A stretch of 64,000 bases of DNA from Cyprinodon diabolis (GCA_030533445.1 CM060083.1:27640666-27704665); one strand, 5' to 3'. Shown: positions 1 through 11,976, counted from the first letter of the stretch. Translations and numbers: made by a program. The notes: generated by a model not told the origin, from the letters alone.

Positions 1-227
1 CATTACATACAAACTCATATATTTCAGATGTTTATTTTGTTTAATTTTGATGATTACAAATGACAACAAATGAAAATCTCAAATTCATCATATCAGAAAA
101 TTAGAATATTGTGAAAAGGTTCAAAATTGATGGCCCCTGGTGCCACACTCTAATCAGCTAATTAACTCAAACCACCTGCAAAAGCCTTTAAATGGTCTTT
201 CAGTCTAGTTCTATAGGCTACACAATC

Positions 228-1232
228 ATGGGGAAGACTGCTGACTTGACAGTTGTCCAAAAGACGACCATCGACACCTTGCACAAGGAGGGCAAGACAC
301 AAAAGGTCATCGCTAAAGAGGCTGGCTGTTCACAGAGCTCAGTGTCCAAGCACATTAATAGAGAGGCGAAGGGAAGGAAAAGATGTGGTCGAAAAAAGTG
401 TACAAGCAAGAGAGATAACCGCACCCTGGAGAGGATTGTGAAACAAAACCCATTCAAAAATGTGGGGGAGATTCACAAAGAGTGGACTGCAGCTGGAGTG
501 AGTGCTTCAAGAACCACCACACACAGACGTATGAAAGACATGGGTTTCTGCTGTCGCATTCCTTGTGTCAAGCCACTCTTGAACCACAGACAGCGTCAGA
601 AGCGTCTTGCCTGGGCTAAAGAGAAACAGGACTGGACTGCTGGTGAGTGGTCCAAAGTCATGTTCTCTGATGAAAGTAAATTTTGCATTTCCTTTGGAAA
701 TCAAGGTCCCAGAGTCTGGAGGAAAAGAAGAGAGGCACTTCATCCACGTTCCTTGAAGTCCAGTGTAAAGTTTCCACAGTCAGTGATGGTTTGGGGTGCC
801 ATGTCATCTGCTGGTGTTGGTCCATTGTGTTTTCTGAGGTCCAGGGTCAACGCAGCCACATACCAGGAAGTTTTAGAGCACTTCATGCTTCCTGCAGCTG
901 ACCAACTTTTTGGAGATGCAGATTTCATTTTCCAACAGGACTTGGCACCTGCACACAGTGCCAAAGCTACCAGTACCTGGTTGAAGGACCATGGTATCCC
1001 TGTTCTTAATTGGCCAGCAAACTCTCCTGACCTTAACCCCATAGAAAATCTATGGGGTATTGTGAAGAAGAAGATGCAATACACCAGACCCAACAATTCA
1101 GAAGAGCTAAAAGCCACTATTAGAGCAACCTGGGCTATCATAACACCTGAGCAGTGCCACAGACTGATAGACTCCATGCCACGCCGCATTGCTGCAGTAA
1201 TACAGGCCAAAGGAGGCCCAACTAAATACTGA
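228..1232 (+). CDS. Tc1-family transposase, intact
   Basis: This is a DDE transposase that would cut and paste its own element at TA sites in the nucleus. The frame is open from 192. I start at the ATG at 228 (MGKTADLTVV) because this is where fish proteins of this family begin; an in-frame ATG at 192 would add 12 residues. Numbered from the 192 ATG, residues 20-60 form the first paired-like helix-turn-helix (AKEAGCSQSSVSKHI), and a basic KRCGRKK linker follows at 64-69. Residues 75-130 form the second DNA-binding helix-turn-helix. The catalytic triad is D160 (FSDESKF), D250 (FQQDLAPAH) and E285 (NPIENLWG), with 34 residues between the last two (DD34E). Length (about 334 aa) is normal for the family and no frameshift or stop interrupts it. 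Activity is not shown by sequence alone. Confidence 0.95.
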   Translation: MGKTADLTVVQKTTIDTLHKEGKTQKVIAKEAGCSQSSVSKHINREAKGRKRCGRKKCTSKRDNRTLERIVKQNPFKNVGEIHKEWTAAGVSASRTTTHRRMKDMGFCCRIPCVKPLLNHRQRQKRLAWAKEKQDWTAGEWSKVMFSDESKFCISFGNQGPRVWRKRREALHPRSLKSSVKFPQSVMVWGAMSSAGVGPLCFLRSRVNAATYQEVLEHFMLPAADQLFGDADFIFQQDLAPAHSAKATSTWLKDHGIPVLNWPANSPDLNPIENLWGIVKKKMQYTRPNNSEELKATIRATWAIITPEQCHRLIDSMPRRIAAVIQAKGGPTKY

Positions 1233-1318
1233 GTGCTGTACATGCTCATACTTTTCATGTTCATACTTTTCAGTTGGCCAACATTTCTATAAATCCTTTG
1301 TTTTTATTGGTCTTCAGT

Positions 1319-1428
1319 AATATTCTAATTTTCTGATATGATGAATTTGAGATTTTCATTTGTTGTCATTTGTAATCATCAAAATTAAACAAAATAAACA
1401 TCTGAAATATATGAGTTTGTATGTAATG
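1319..1428. repeat. Right inner terminal inverted repeat of the Tc1 element
   Basis: These 110 bases are the reverse complement of 1-110 with essentially no differences. That indicates a recent insertion, or repeat homogenisation, of the element. Confidence 0.93.
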
Positions 1429-1522
1429 TATGAATATAATATACAAGTTTCACTTTTTAAATGGAATTACTGAAATCAATCTACTTTTTCATGATATTCT
1501 AATTTTATGACCAGCACCTGTA

Positions 1523-2405
1523 ATGATTAGAATTAGGGTACGGATCTGGGCTAGGCCGTCAAAGTGAAAAAGGAAGTCAAAGGAAAGTCCCCGCAAGGAT
1601 AGTGTGATAGAACTTGTGTGTGTAAGGCTAAGTACTCCAGTCTTAAAGGAAAATCTGGTCCATTAAAAGGTTTAAAATATTTAAAGCTGGACCTCTGTAG
1701 AATAAAATAGATTTGGGAATGGCAGAAATAAAGGAGCTGCCTATAAATGTTCCTTTTGGTTAGAATTTTCAGTAAATATTCCCTTTACATTGATCATGCC
1801 AAAAGCTGAGTAATACCCATGAAACAGATTTGGCTTGAAGTGCTGGCACTGTAAACTGTGCTTGCATAAGCTCTCATATGCAATGAAAACTTTCTTCACT
1901 TTGCATAAAATTCACCATTTCGGTTTCCATGGATATAGATTTTAGTTGTTTTTTTTTTGTCACAGTTATTCACATCTGCTTGTCTTGACTTTAAGCAGTA
2001 AGTTGGAGTTTGCATCAAACTGTAGTATCAAGTATTCCATTGATGACCCAAATGTAGTCTTGCTCCTTTTCAGCAACACAAAATTACTTTCAACATTTTC
2101 TCTATTATCTTTCTTGGATGTCTGGGTTTGAATTTAAGTTGGAGACAACCCTGCACTGTTGTTAATGATCCAGCTCTTTAGAAAGAAAGCAGGAGAACTC
2201 ATGTTCCAGGTAAAAACAACAACATAAATCTCTAGAACGAGTTAATCTCTAGAGTTAATGCTGCAACCATACCTCAGTCGGTGCATCAAAAACTCCACAA
2301 TTAGGCAATATATTTTGCTAAATCAGTTACCACTTGTCTTCAATGGTAATCTACATACACCCCTTTGATTTATGGAGCTTTCTTTATTGAAGTCAGTTTC
2401 TTGCT
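1523..2405. other. Intergenic, no feature seen
   Basis: The stretch is AT-rich. Short open frames such as 1946-2131 show no recognisable protein. Nothing repeat-like or RNA-like was recognised. Confidence 0.5.
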
Positions 2406-2410
2406 ACATC

Positions 2411-3123
2411 TGTCATGATTGGTTTAATATCAAACCGACATGCAGAACACAAAGGAGGCTGGGTAAAAGTTTAACAGAGTTTATTAAGATGTTTGACACA
2501 AAGACATGAACTGGATCTGGAACAGGTCCGGGTTGGGTTCACTGAAGTCTGCAGAGATGATAGTTTGATTAGCTGGGCAGGCAGATGATTAAAGAGTCCT
2601 TTTAGATAATTCTGATTCTACCTTGATGGGGTCCAGGCTTCTCTTGTGAGAGAGGGAACCGTTGGGTCCAGAGACTGTTGGTTCAGCAGAATGCTCAAGC
2701 AGCTGCAGCGTCTAACTTCTGACTTTGAATGGCAGACCTTGATCAGAGTTTCCAGCTCTTCACAGAGAGCAGCAGGGGAAATCCAAAATAGGAATCTTCA
2801 GGTTTGGCTCACCAGGGCTGGAAGGCAGGTTAAGCTCACCCAGAGCTTCAGGCTTGAGACAGGTTTCCTGTGAGCAAAGACAAAGGAAGGTTAGAACCAG
2901 TTTTCTCACTTAGAGACAACTTAGATTCTTTCAGGTAACAGAGGCTCAGGTTGCTAACCAAACTAAGGTCAATACTGCGGCGTCGAAGAAAGGTCTGGCA
3001 GCTGCTTAAGAAGGGAAGGTCTCCTGATGAGTAGATGCGTCTCAGGTGTGCTGGACGGCTCCAGCCCAGGAGACCTACAGCGCACTCTGCTGGAGAAAGG
3101 TGGTACATCTCCAGATCCCAACA
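2411..3123 (-). mobile_element. Solo LTR (minus orientation), family A
   Basis: The segment runs from TGTCATGATTGG to GATCCCAACA, which on the minus strand is TG...CA. It is flanked by the identical 5-bp duplication acatc (2406-2410 and 3124-3128), the footprint of an integrated LTR. On the minus strand an AATAAA signal lies at 2485-2480 near the 3' end. No internal retrotransposon genes are attached, so this is a solo LTR left by recombination between two LTRs. It shares blocks with the LTRs at 10541-14279 and 26658-27428, including ends in ATCATGACA. Confidence 0.88.
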
Positions 3124-3128
3124 ACATC

Positions 3129-5054
3129 CAGGTATCTTGTAGACATTAATTTCGTCAAACATGTTTTTGTCTTCAAGTCACAGCACTGCCTTGCATTTGA
3201 ATAGGTCTCAGCTTTGGATGGATAATTTCAGGTAGTTTACTCATCACTGAGAAGGAAGAATGTCCCAGTAACAGACAAACAGTTTTGCATTTCTAAAGGA
3301 ATGCAGAAGCCTTAAGCAATGATAGCTCAATTGTAGGTCGTTCAGTGTCATGTCAGACATAAAGAAAAATGCTTTGTGCTATTAACAATATTTCACTTAT
3401 CAAATGGAAAAAAACAGCTTTCCAGACCAACCTGACCCTGGTCAAAGAACTTCTAATTTGGTATCAATAATGTTGTATTTCCATGGGTTAATGTATGATG
3501 AGACATTTCCATTAGCCACCTCCAAAACTGGGATAGACAAGAAAACATGTCACTGAAATTGGTCAGATTTGGTGGTTGTAGCAAATTACTAAAAGCAAAT
3601 ATTCTTGGCAAGGACTTGAAAAAATCCCAACAACTTAAACTGGGAAAAACAGGGCAGTATGTCAACAGAAGTTACAAGGACCAAAGTGTATCCTGCCAAC
3701 ACAGACAGTAAAGAGGTTGCTTAGAAAGAAAAGCTGGGACAAAGAGGGCTATCCTGGTTTGCCAAGTAGTCATAAAAACTATTTTTAGGGTTTTTATGAC
3801 ATATTCATCAGGGGTGCCAATCAGAGCTATGGATGCTTTATTTTAGGTTCATTTAGACCAGCCTTCCCTTAGCACAATTTAGCTTTTAATGTACCCTTTA
3901 ATGTAGTGAAACATGCAAATGATAATATTTAGCATCTACAAAAATTGGTTAGAGAAAACAGCATTACTGTAAAAGACAATAGGGTTTCTGTTTCTTTGTG
4001 GTAACTCAGAGGTACTTTAGCAACTGAAGAGGTCTTTCTAAAACACTGACCCCATGGCTTTTCTTTTTTCCTAAGTATAACTAAATTAGCTTTTTTTCCA
4101 TAAACAAGGTTCACCAAAGAGCACGCTATTTTTCAAAGGTGCCACTCAGAGCCACTTCACAGAGACATAGAATCAAAACCTTCGGACACCTAAAACCTTC
4201 AGAGATCTTACAAAAGTAGTCAGAGTGGAAAGTTCTTCAAAATGTTCATACCCACCTTAGAATTAGGAGGTTGCAACCCTACTCTTAACAGGTCACATAG
4301 AGCATTTTCACCAAGAACGAGATGGATCATCACGTATAGTATGTTACAACACTCAAACCACTTACCAGGGTGCTCATTTTACGGTGTAGAGGTCCCTAAA
4401 TTACACCTATAGACTTAGTAAGGAAACAGAGAAGTCACCAGGGGAGCTCGAAAACAGTGGAAAAATTTCAAGCCAATCTCAACACAACATCAGTCAAAAT
4501 ATTGCAACACTGCAGGGCAATCGCTTTAACTCTCTGGCTTTTGAGGGGTATCCTTACTGCAGCCTCGACAAATTAGGCCAGTCAGTTCATCCACAAACTG
4601 AGGCTGACATAACAGGGGGAGACTTTTACTATCTGACATTTTACAGGCATCTGATCACTATCAGCCAAGCCTGTATTATAAAAGCTTCCAGGGTACAATA
4701 TGTTTACTTTCAGTGTGCCTAATTCCAGTTTTAACATAAAGATGGCTCACATACTTTGGCATGCAATTTTATCAAACGGTGAGAGCTCTTGTAAAAGAGA
4801 TTTTATTCTCAATATGTGACCAATATGTATGGCGTTTGTTATTATATGATCGATAAACTGAAAAATCCCATATTTCCTTTTTGACGTTTTGCATCAAAGG
4901 TAGAGGAACAGCTAAAATGTGACTTTTGAAATTATTGTAACCTTCATTTTGGTTAGACGATATGCTTTTGTTCAACTTTAAGATGATAGCAAAACAACAT
5001 TATAGTCCACACTAAAGGCATCCTTGATCCTCAAAAATTCCATATTTTTTGAAT
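3129..5054. other. Intergenic, no feature seen
   Basis: Open frames are short (at most about 70 codons) and none resembles a known protein. No clear repeat boundaries were recognised. Confidence 0.5.
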
Positions 5055-5059
5055 AAGCC

Positions 5060-5640
5060 TGTCAATGTTCAGAACAGAGGACCCAGTAATCCAGGCAGAC
5101 AAATTTCTTAAAAAGGCTTTTATTAAAAAGCAGCAAGGACATCTAAGGCAGGAACCTCTGCAGGAGGAAAACTCAGGTTGTGACCACATTAATCTGACGG
5201 AGGTTGATTACGAACGCGAGTCCCTAACCTGGTTCAGTCCATGCCGGGGGAAGAGGTGGATTCCAGCCGAATGGCTGCGAACAGCATGCGGTGAACACTG
5301 CCCAGAGAGTTACCAACGCTGAAGCCTTGAAGAATGCAGAGCTTGAAAGAGATCAGATCCAAGGAGATGAATGAAGGCAGGACAATCCAGAGGACGTAGC
5401 CAAATCCAGTGTCATAGGTGTTCACAGGAGTCCGAGCCAGAAGATCAGAGGTCTGAAGAGGTGCCGAAGGGAAATCCAGGTTTGTCAGGAAGCAGATAGA
5501 ACAGATAGAACAAGAACAGGCAGGCTCAGAGGTCCAGAGAAAACAGGTCAGGATCAGGCAATCAGAACACAATCAGGTACGCTAGAGAACTCTCACCAAA
5601 GGCTCGAATAATCTGGCACTGATGAATGGGAAAAGACATG
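5060..5640 (-). mobile_element. Probable truncated LTR-type element
   Basis: On the minus strand the left edge reads TACTGGGTCC...TTGACA, very like the 3' end of the solo LTR at 58697-59453. An AATAAAAGCC polyadenylation-like site lies at about 5117-5130 (minus). The segment is more GC-rich than its surroundings. I could not find the opposite LTR end or a target duplication. It probably ends where the LINE fragment at about 5643 begins. Confidence 0.5.
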
Positions 5641-5642
5641 TT

Positions 5643-5870
5643 AAAATCAGAATCAGAAATACTTTAATAATCCCAGAGGGAAATTACTTTTGTTACACGC
5701 CACGCTCCAGTTACAGTTACAGTTGTATATATATACATAACCAAGCACACAAGATTAAAAAAATCCATTCTGCCCAAAATATAGGCAGGAGCAGGTGACA
5801 CAGATGAACGGAAATGCGAAACCAGGCGTAGAATGGAATAAATAATTAAGGCAGTCAATGGTGCCAAGAC
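5643..5870 (-). mobile_element. LINE 3'-end fragment
   Basis: The plus strand begins with the repeated hexamer aatcag and then actttaataatcccagaggg. This is the reverse complement of a common fish non-LTR retrotransposon tail (TTCTGA repeats after a conserved 3' end). Only the 3' end is present, as expected for a 5'-truncated copy. Confidence 0.6.
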
Positions 5871-6056
5871 CATAACAGTGCCATTCTACTATCTGAATCG
5901 GAATCAGTAGTCAGTAAGGCTATAAGCATGCCATTTATCATTTATCCTGTTGTGCTTATTTGAAAATTCAGAAAGCTTTGAAAATAACCCACGTTCTTAT
6001 GATTCTAAATAGTGATTTCTTGTTTAACTGTATAATAGTATATATAATGTATGAAA

Positions 6057-6301
6057 GAGGGCTGCTCAGTAGTAAAGTGGGTAGCTAGGTTTTCAATAAG
6101 GTTCAATAAGGTTCTGGGTTCGATTTCCGGCCAGTGGTCTTTCTGCATGGTGTTTACATGGCCTGTGTGTCTCTGTGTTGCCCTGCGATGGACTGCTGAC
6201 ATGTCCAGGGTGTACCCTGCCTCTTGCCTGAAGACAATTGGAGATAGGCACCAGCACCCCTTGCGCCTCCAGCAGAGATAAGCTTGACGGAAAATGGTTG
6301 G
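6057..6301 (+). mobile_element. tRNA-derived SINE with 13-bp target duplication
   Basis: The segment is flanked by identical ataatgtatgaaa copies (6044-6056 and 6302-6314), a LINE-type target-site duplication. The head carries a promoter-like stretch (agtagtaaagtgggtagc) and a B-box-like ggttctgggttcgatttcc at 6112-6130. The body contains the common fish repeat phrases ccctgcgatggactg and gagataggcaccagcacccc. A decayed relative lies at 40030-40212. Confidence 0.8.
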
Positions 6302-6309
6302 ATAATGTA

Positions 6310-6950
6310 TGAAAAAGAACGCCTGCAAGAAGTTTTGACCAGTCAATATAAAACAGTTGTAAGATTTGGCTGTCATAAAAAAATAAATTTGTTAAATACT
6401 GTTGGTCCATGTTTTATATTAAAAACCTGCAAACATTGTTTTTTTTTTTTTAATTGCCACATTTGGCCTTTGTCCTGCCTCATTTAAAATGAAAAACCAT
6501 CTAGAATTGCGACAAACTGACCTAGAAATAGATTTTAGCCTGAACAGCAGTTCCCTTTGGGATTAACGAAGTATTTCTGAATTTGAACTTAATTTGAATC
6601 TCTCCTTCAGTCAAGATGGGACACAGTACTGACAGAGCAGAACAACTGGAGTGATCCAGTCAGTTTCTTGAGTGAGCCAACAGGCTGATTCACAACACAA
6701 AGCAGGGGCTCCTTTTTTCTATTTCCCCGAGTTTCTGGCAGTGGAAGTTTATGGATTGATTGATTATGGATCATACTCTGCATACTCTGATTATGGATCA
6801 GAGTATGAATTCCTCTTCATGAATTTGCCCTAAAAACTCTCCTCCTTTTAACTCCTGTAAGATCAATGACTATTTCGTAAAAATCAAAACTTGTGCTTTT
6901 TCCTTGATATAATTTTGTCTAAAGGGAAATCAGTGGCTACAATGTTCCAA
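6310..6950. other. Intergenic, no feature seen
   Basis: Only AT-rich sequence and a short T run (about 6440-6452) were seen. The tetrad-like duplication catactctgattatggatca near 6770-6800 is a short local repeat. Confidence 0.45.
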
Positions 6951-6951
6951 A

Positions 6952-7045
6952 AAAGGAAAAAAAAGAAAACAATCCACTGGACTTGGTTTCCAAGTTTGAA
7001 AAAATTTCACTTCCCATCTAGGAAGCTTTTTCAATAATAAAAAAA
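6952..7045 (-). mobile_element. Short fragment of the same repeat as the hairpin at 53.4 kb
   Basis: The stretch caatccactggacttggttt followed by cacttcccatctaggaagct matches one arm of the foldback repeat at 53412-53624. The copy is single-armed and diverged. Confidence 0.6.
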
Positions 7046-8490
7046 AAAAAATCTGAATTAGCAAAGAGTTCGAAGCTTTATATAGTAGCCCAAAAACTTG
7101 TTTTGGCTTTGACAACATACAAATTGAACCAGAAGAACGAGTCTGCGCCTTAGGAGTGGGGAGTTGTTTTGGGTACTTTGTTTGTTTAAGGTTGTTCTTT
7201 TTTCTTAACATAAATGGCTTCCTTCACACCCCTTTCAAACCAACTGTCTTCTCTGCCCAAAATGTGAACATTCTGGTCCTCAAGTGGCTACAAAATTACA
7301 ATTTTAATTTCAGAAATACTGAAAATATTCAGTATTCAGAAATAATCAAAATCGCAGTTAATTATTTTTGCACATAAATATAGTCCAATATAGCCCAATA
7401 GTTTAACAGCCTAACACTGCTATGACTCTCAAAAGGAGAAAATATGGGAGCAATTTATTCTATTTTTGCATGAACAGAAGAAATCTAAGAACTGTTTGAG
7501 CATAAAAGACTGTAAGAACCCTTATAGATTGCCTGTTGTTTGATAAAGGGTAACCATCAGAGCTTCAATTGAGCCTCATATAATACTTCGTCCTACGTAA
7601 ATAAGACTTAGTCCTAGGGGGGGCGTTTGAAGATGTAGGTTTAAGCTACACTCCTCAAATTGCTGTTTTGAAATAGAAGATTGGAGTAAAGAACCTGATT
7701 TATGATAAAAAAGATATATGAAATAAGAATAAAGTTATAGTAATTTATTACCTTGAAATAAGGTAATTGTATTTACTTGCTTTTAGGTAAATCAATGAGT
7801 GATTGCATTGGAAAAATGCTTATTGTTTCTTGAGCATTTTTTTCAGTTAGTGTTTCATGTCTGAGATACAATCATCTTTTAATGACTTCCAGATCCTCAT
7901 GTTCATTTTTGAACTATGAATTACAGCCAAATTATAGCAGCCCGTGCTAAGCACGAACTCGTAGAAATGTGGGGTGATGTTTTGTGGAAAGAACTGCCTT
8001 ATCAAGTAAATCCAAATTGTATTAAAAAAACAAAGAACAGTCATCAAAAGCTCTGATGTGTACTCATGGAAAGGAGCATTAGTAGCATTGTATGAGAGGG
8101 AGAATAAAGTTAGGGTGGGATATCTTCTGTGGAAAGAAGTGGAGGAGGAGGAGCTCTGGCCTTGGGTCCCTGGGCACAGAAGGTGCTGCAGCATAGCTGA
8201 AGTTCCTCACCCTTACAGCTTCATCCTGCATTGTTGCTCGCTGAGGTGCAAAAAACAGGGTCATTCTTAAGTCCATAATGAGCATCTGTCACAGAAAAGC
8301 CTCTAACACAGGGGTGCTAAAAAACTGCTAAAAAAAAAAGAAAACTGATACTTGTGAATAAGAAGAGTTGAAAGTTGTTCCTATTATTATAGTAATTCCT
8401 TCATGTTCTGTCTCTTTGATACTTAGAAAGTAATGCTTTAAATATATGTTGCAGGGTTCCCAAATTTATATATCAAAGAAATATGTTCTT
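7046..8490. other. Intergenic, no feature seen
   Basis: Overlapping short frames on both strands around 7850-8290 do not resemble known proteins. No repeat family was recognised. Confidence 0.45.
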
Positions 8491-8494
8491 ACTA

Positions 8495-9290
8495 TGAAAC
8501 ATTGTCTAGAAAAAAAGTTGATTGCACTTTGAAACTTTTTACATTTTGTCACAATACAATCCGGAACCTTTATGTATTTTATTATAATTGTATGTGGAAG
8601 ACCAATACAAAGGAACATATAACTGATAGTTCAAAGGAAAGGTATACAGGTGTGCTGTGCATATGTATTCTTCCCCTTGTTGAAAAGTGAAAAACTTCTG
8701 CTCATAGGTCAATTACTGTAATGTTAAGCAAAGGGAGGGGCAAGAGGGGGTTATCCCTAACCCTAACCCAGCCATGGCAACCTTTAGCCAATCATTGGCC
8801 TCCTCACCAGATGATCTGTTGTTCCACATGGATCTGGTTTTATATGTTTGTTTTTTTTATATAAAATTATTCCATTTTATATGTTTATTAATCAGAACTG
8901 TAACCAATCAATTTTGATGGCATAGATGTATAAATGACTGGATATATTTATTATATAGAGCTTCATGAAAATGTACTCTGTATGATGTCTTACAGTATTT
9001 GTTTCCCTGTTGTTACTATGTGATTAGCCCTTAGATTAACCCTGACCTGATTCTTTTCACCCATCAGTTTTAGGACATCCCTACAAACCTTTTCTAGCTC
9101 TGCCACTGGTAAAGATTTTAGAAGTTTGTTAGACATTCATCAACAAACATCTTTAAGAATAAAGGGAGCACACCAGAGAGGGCATTGATGAAGCTATGAG
9201 AAAGTTTAAAATAGGAATACATCCTAAGACATTCCATCAAGCTTTGACCATCTCAGGGAGATTTATTTATCCAAAAATTAAGAAGTTGAA
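8495..9290 (+). mobile_element. Decayed, internally deleted Tc1-like transposon
   Basis: The left part (8530-8690) contains acattttgtcacaatacaat and later tgtggaagaccaatacaaag, phrases typical of the inverted repeats of a widespread fish Tc1 family. Near 9160-9260 the plus strand still reads like the transposase N-terminus (caccagagagggcattgatg ... caagctttgaccatctcagg). Most of the transposase gene is missing and the remainder has stops. Confidence 0.65.
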
Positions 9291-9424
9291 AAGCACTGCA
9301 AAAACAGTCACAAAATATATAAAAATTTCTTAAAATAAGTGTATTTACCTTTAATTTGGGTCTTTAAATAAAATGACCTGCAAATGGAATGAGTATTTGT
9401 ATTTGACTTTTACCCATGGAGCCC

Positions 9425-10333
9425 GGCATGGAAAGCCCGAAGAGGATAGATGTGTGAGGTTGAAAGGTTCTGACTAGAGATAGTTGGACTTACCTCGACA
9501 CATTGCTCTGGCTCTGGAACCAGTCTCCTTTAGAGGGGCTGGACATTCTTCCACTCTGGAGTTGCCCTGGGAGGATGTTGGTCAGACCTGGTAGGCCTAA
9601 ACATATTGTGAGGGTCTGCTGGGAATGTCTGGCAGAGTCCCCCGTGAGAAGGAGCTTTAACTCCCATCTCCGGCAAAGCTGTGAACACATTCAGAGGGAG
9701 GTGGGGGTCATTGAGTCTGAGTGGACCATGTTCCATGCCTCTATTATTGAGGCGGCTAGTCAGAGTTGTGGCTGCAAGGTTGTTGGTGCATGTCGTGGTG
9801 GCAACCCTTGAACAGGCTGGTGGACAACAGCGGTGAGGGAAGCTGTCAAGCTGAAGAAGGAGTCCAAGCAGGCTTTATTGACCTGTGGGACTCCGGAAGC
9901 AGCTGATGTGTACCGAAGCGACAGGTGGCTCTGCTGGTCGCTGATGCAAAAACTTGGGAGTTGGAAGAGTTTGGAGAGGTCATGGAGAAAGACTTTCGTA
10001 CGGCTTCAAAGCGAATCTGGTCCACAATCCAGCATCTCAGGTGGAGGAAGCAGTGCAGCACCATCACTATTTATAATGGGGGTGGTGTGCTGCTGACCTT
10101 GACTCACGAAGTTGTATGTCGGTGGACGGAGAACTTCGAAGACCTCTTTAATCCCACCAACGCGTCTTCCATTGAGGAAGCAAAGCCTGGGGGCTGCCTT
10201 GGGATTCCCCCTGAGGAGCTGGCCCAAGTGGCTGGGGAGAGGGACGTCTGGGCCTCCCTACTGAAGCTGCTACCCCCGTGACCCGACCCCGGATAAGTGG
10301 AAGAAGATGGATGGATGGATGGATGGATGGATG
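9425..10333 (+). mobile_element. Non-LTR retrotransposon fragment with GGAT tail
   Basis: The segment ends in cccgaccccggataagtgg and then a GATG/GGAT repeat tail (10306-10333), typical of a fish LINE family 3' end. Residual coding at 9925-10190 includes TITIYNGGGVLLT and RWTENFEDLFNPTNASS, which resemble the linker between endonuclease and reverse transcriptase in LINE ORF2. This linker runs directly into the 3' end with no reverse transcriptase domain, so the copy looks internally deleted. The LINE clade is uncertain. Confidence 0.65.
10306..10333. repeat. (GATG)n microsatellite, LINE tail
   Basis: Seven GATG units follow the conserved 3' end of the preceding LINE fragment. Confidence 0.9.
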
Positions 10334-10960
10334 CAAAAGGCTCTCTGTGGAAGAAAATTAACCTCAGTTAAACCCCTGAACATACCATTCCCATCAAGGT
10401 GTATCATGCTTTGCCATGCAATGTGTATAACTAACCTGCAAAAACAATCTAGAAATGATTTTAAAAAAAATTCAATGAATGTATTTACCCTTAATTTGAG
10501 CAGGTAAATGGAATGAGGATTTATACTCTTTAAATAAGATTGTTGGGATCCTGAGGCTTGCCCACCAGAGGGCGCCGAGGATCCTCTTCTGTTATATGTT
10601 TTCTGTCAGGAACTGGGGTTACTGTTGGGATCTGGAGATCTACCATCTGTCTGTGGGTCTCCTGGGCTGGAGCCCTCCAGCACACCTGAAGCTCATCAGC
10701 CCATCAGGAGACCTTCCTACATAAGCAGCAGCCAGACCTTCCTCCAACGCCGCAGTGTTGATCAAGTTTGGTTAGCGAAACCTGAGCCTCTGTTAATAGA
10801 ATCCTAGTAGACTCTAGAGAGAAACTAGATTCTAACCTGTCTCTGTCTTCTCTGCCTCATAGGAAACCTGATCGAAGTCTGAAGCTCTGGATGAGCTTAG
10901 TCTGGAAACCTGCCTGCCTGGCCAAGGAAGCCAAACCAGAAGACATCAGTCTGGATTCCT

Positions 10961-11187
10961 CCAACAGCTCTCAAGGAAGAGCTAGGAAACCAAGTCAAAG
11001 TCTGAAACTCACGAGTCAGAAGCTAGACGCTGCTGCCGCTGAGCTCCCTGCTGAATCTACAGTCTCTGGACCCCCAACAGCTCTCAAGGAAGAGCTAGGA
11101 AAACTAAACCCAAGTCTGAGACTCTCTAGCCAGAAGCTAGACGCTGCTGCTGCTGAGTTCTCTGCTGCTTCCTCATTCTCTGGACCC
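10961..11187. repeat. Two-copy 113-bp tandem duplication inside the LTR
   Basis: The block starting ccaacagctctcaaggaaga at 10961 repeats from 11074 with modest divergence. Each unit holds agaagctagacgctgctg and ends in tctctggaccc. Confidence 0.85.
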
Positions 11188-11976
11188 AACCGGTTCCCCA
11201 TCTCAAGGATCTGTCAGAACCACTTCAAGGTACATTCAGAAGTTACTCACTCGTCAACAATGATGGGACTAACGGCGTTGAAAGTAACGGCGTTACTAAC
11301 GCCGTTACCTTGTTTTAGTAACGAGTAATCTAACTAATTACTTTGACTGTAACTATAACGCAGTTACCATTGCAGACACCCTGCGCGTTACTCAGGTCGC
11401 ACAATGAACCTTTTTTCATGATAGGACTCGTGCGCAGCTGCGTGAAGCTGACACCCCACCCACGTCAAAAAACTCTGCAAATAGACTGAATGGTTAGTGC
11501 AACGTTAGTGCAGATTTGTGCAGAAAAAAATATTGTTTGTGCTACTTTTGTTTAAGAGATATTAAAGATTATTTTTTAGGTCATCCAGAGGTGCGCGCCT
11601 TGTCATGAGAGAGGGGAGGATGAGAATGGCTGATGTATAGTGAGATTCCGTCTGTCAGTTGGGTAGGTGGGTGTTTCCGCTGGTGGGTGTTAACGTACAG
11701 CACACACAGAGAGATGGAGAGTGAGGATGACTCCAGCAGCAAAACAGCGTTTTCCACATGGAAATACCGGTGTTACTTCGAGCTGCGTTTCCCCACCACA
11801 TAACGGTTTCCTCTGCATCTCCGCACAGCGCAGGCGGCAAGAGTCACCGCGCAAGCGACAGGAAACGCGCATGCTCGCTAAAGGCGCGCAACAGTCGCCC
11901 TGTGCTCGCGCCACAGGAGAACTATGGAGAGCGTGAACGATCAAATGATAGCCTATATGAAGAAAGGGAGAAATCT

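Larger units (their letters stand above)
1..1522 (+). mobile_element. Tc1/mariner transposon, nearly complete, left tip cut by window edge
   Basis: Bases 1-110 are an almost exact inverted copy of 1319-1428, so this is a long terminal inverted repeat. The right side continues to 1522, ending in cagcacctgta, a TA-terminated end as expected for TA-targeting Tc1 elements. The motif atattctaattttctga at the inner edge (from 1320) recurs as atattctaattttatga near the outer tip (about 1494-1510). This is the two-binding-site IR/DR layout known from fish Tc1 elements. The matching outer 90-95 bases on the left lie before base 1. The transposase frame between the repeats is intact, so this is a young copy. 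Confidence 0.95.

Noticed and set aside
740..1264. 174-codon open frame on the minus strand
   Set aside because: It is the antisense shadow of the intact Tc1 transposase.
8753..8770. ccctaaccctaaccc resembling vertebrate telomere repeats
   Set aside because: Only about two and a half units, with no array; too short to call an interstitial telomere.
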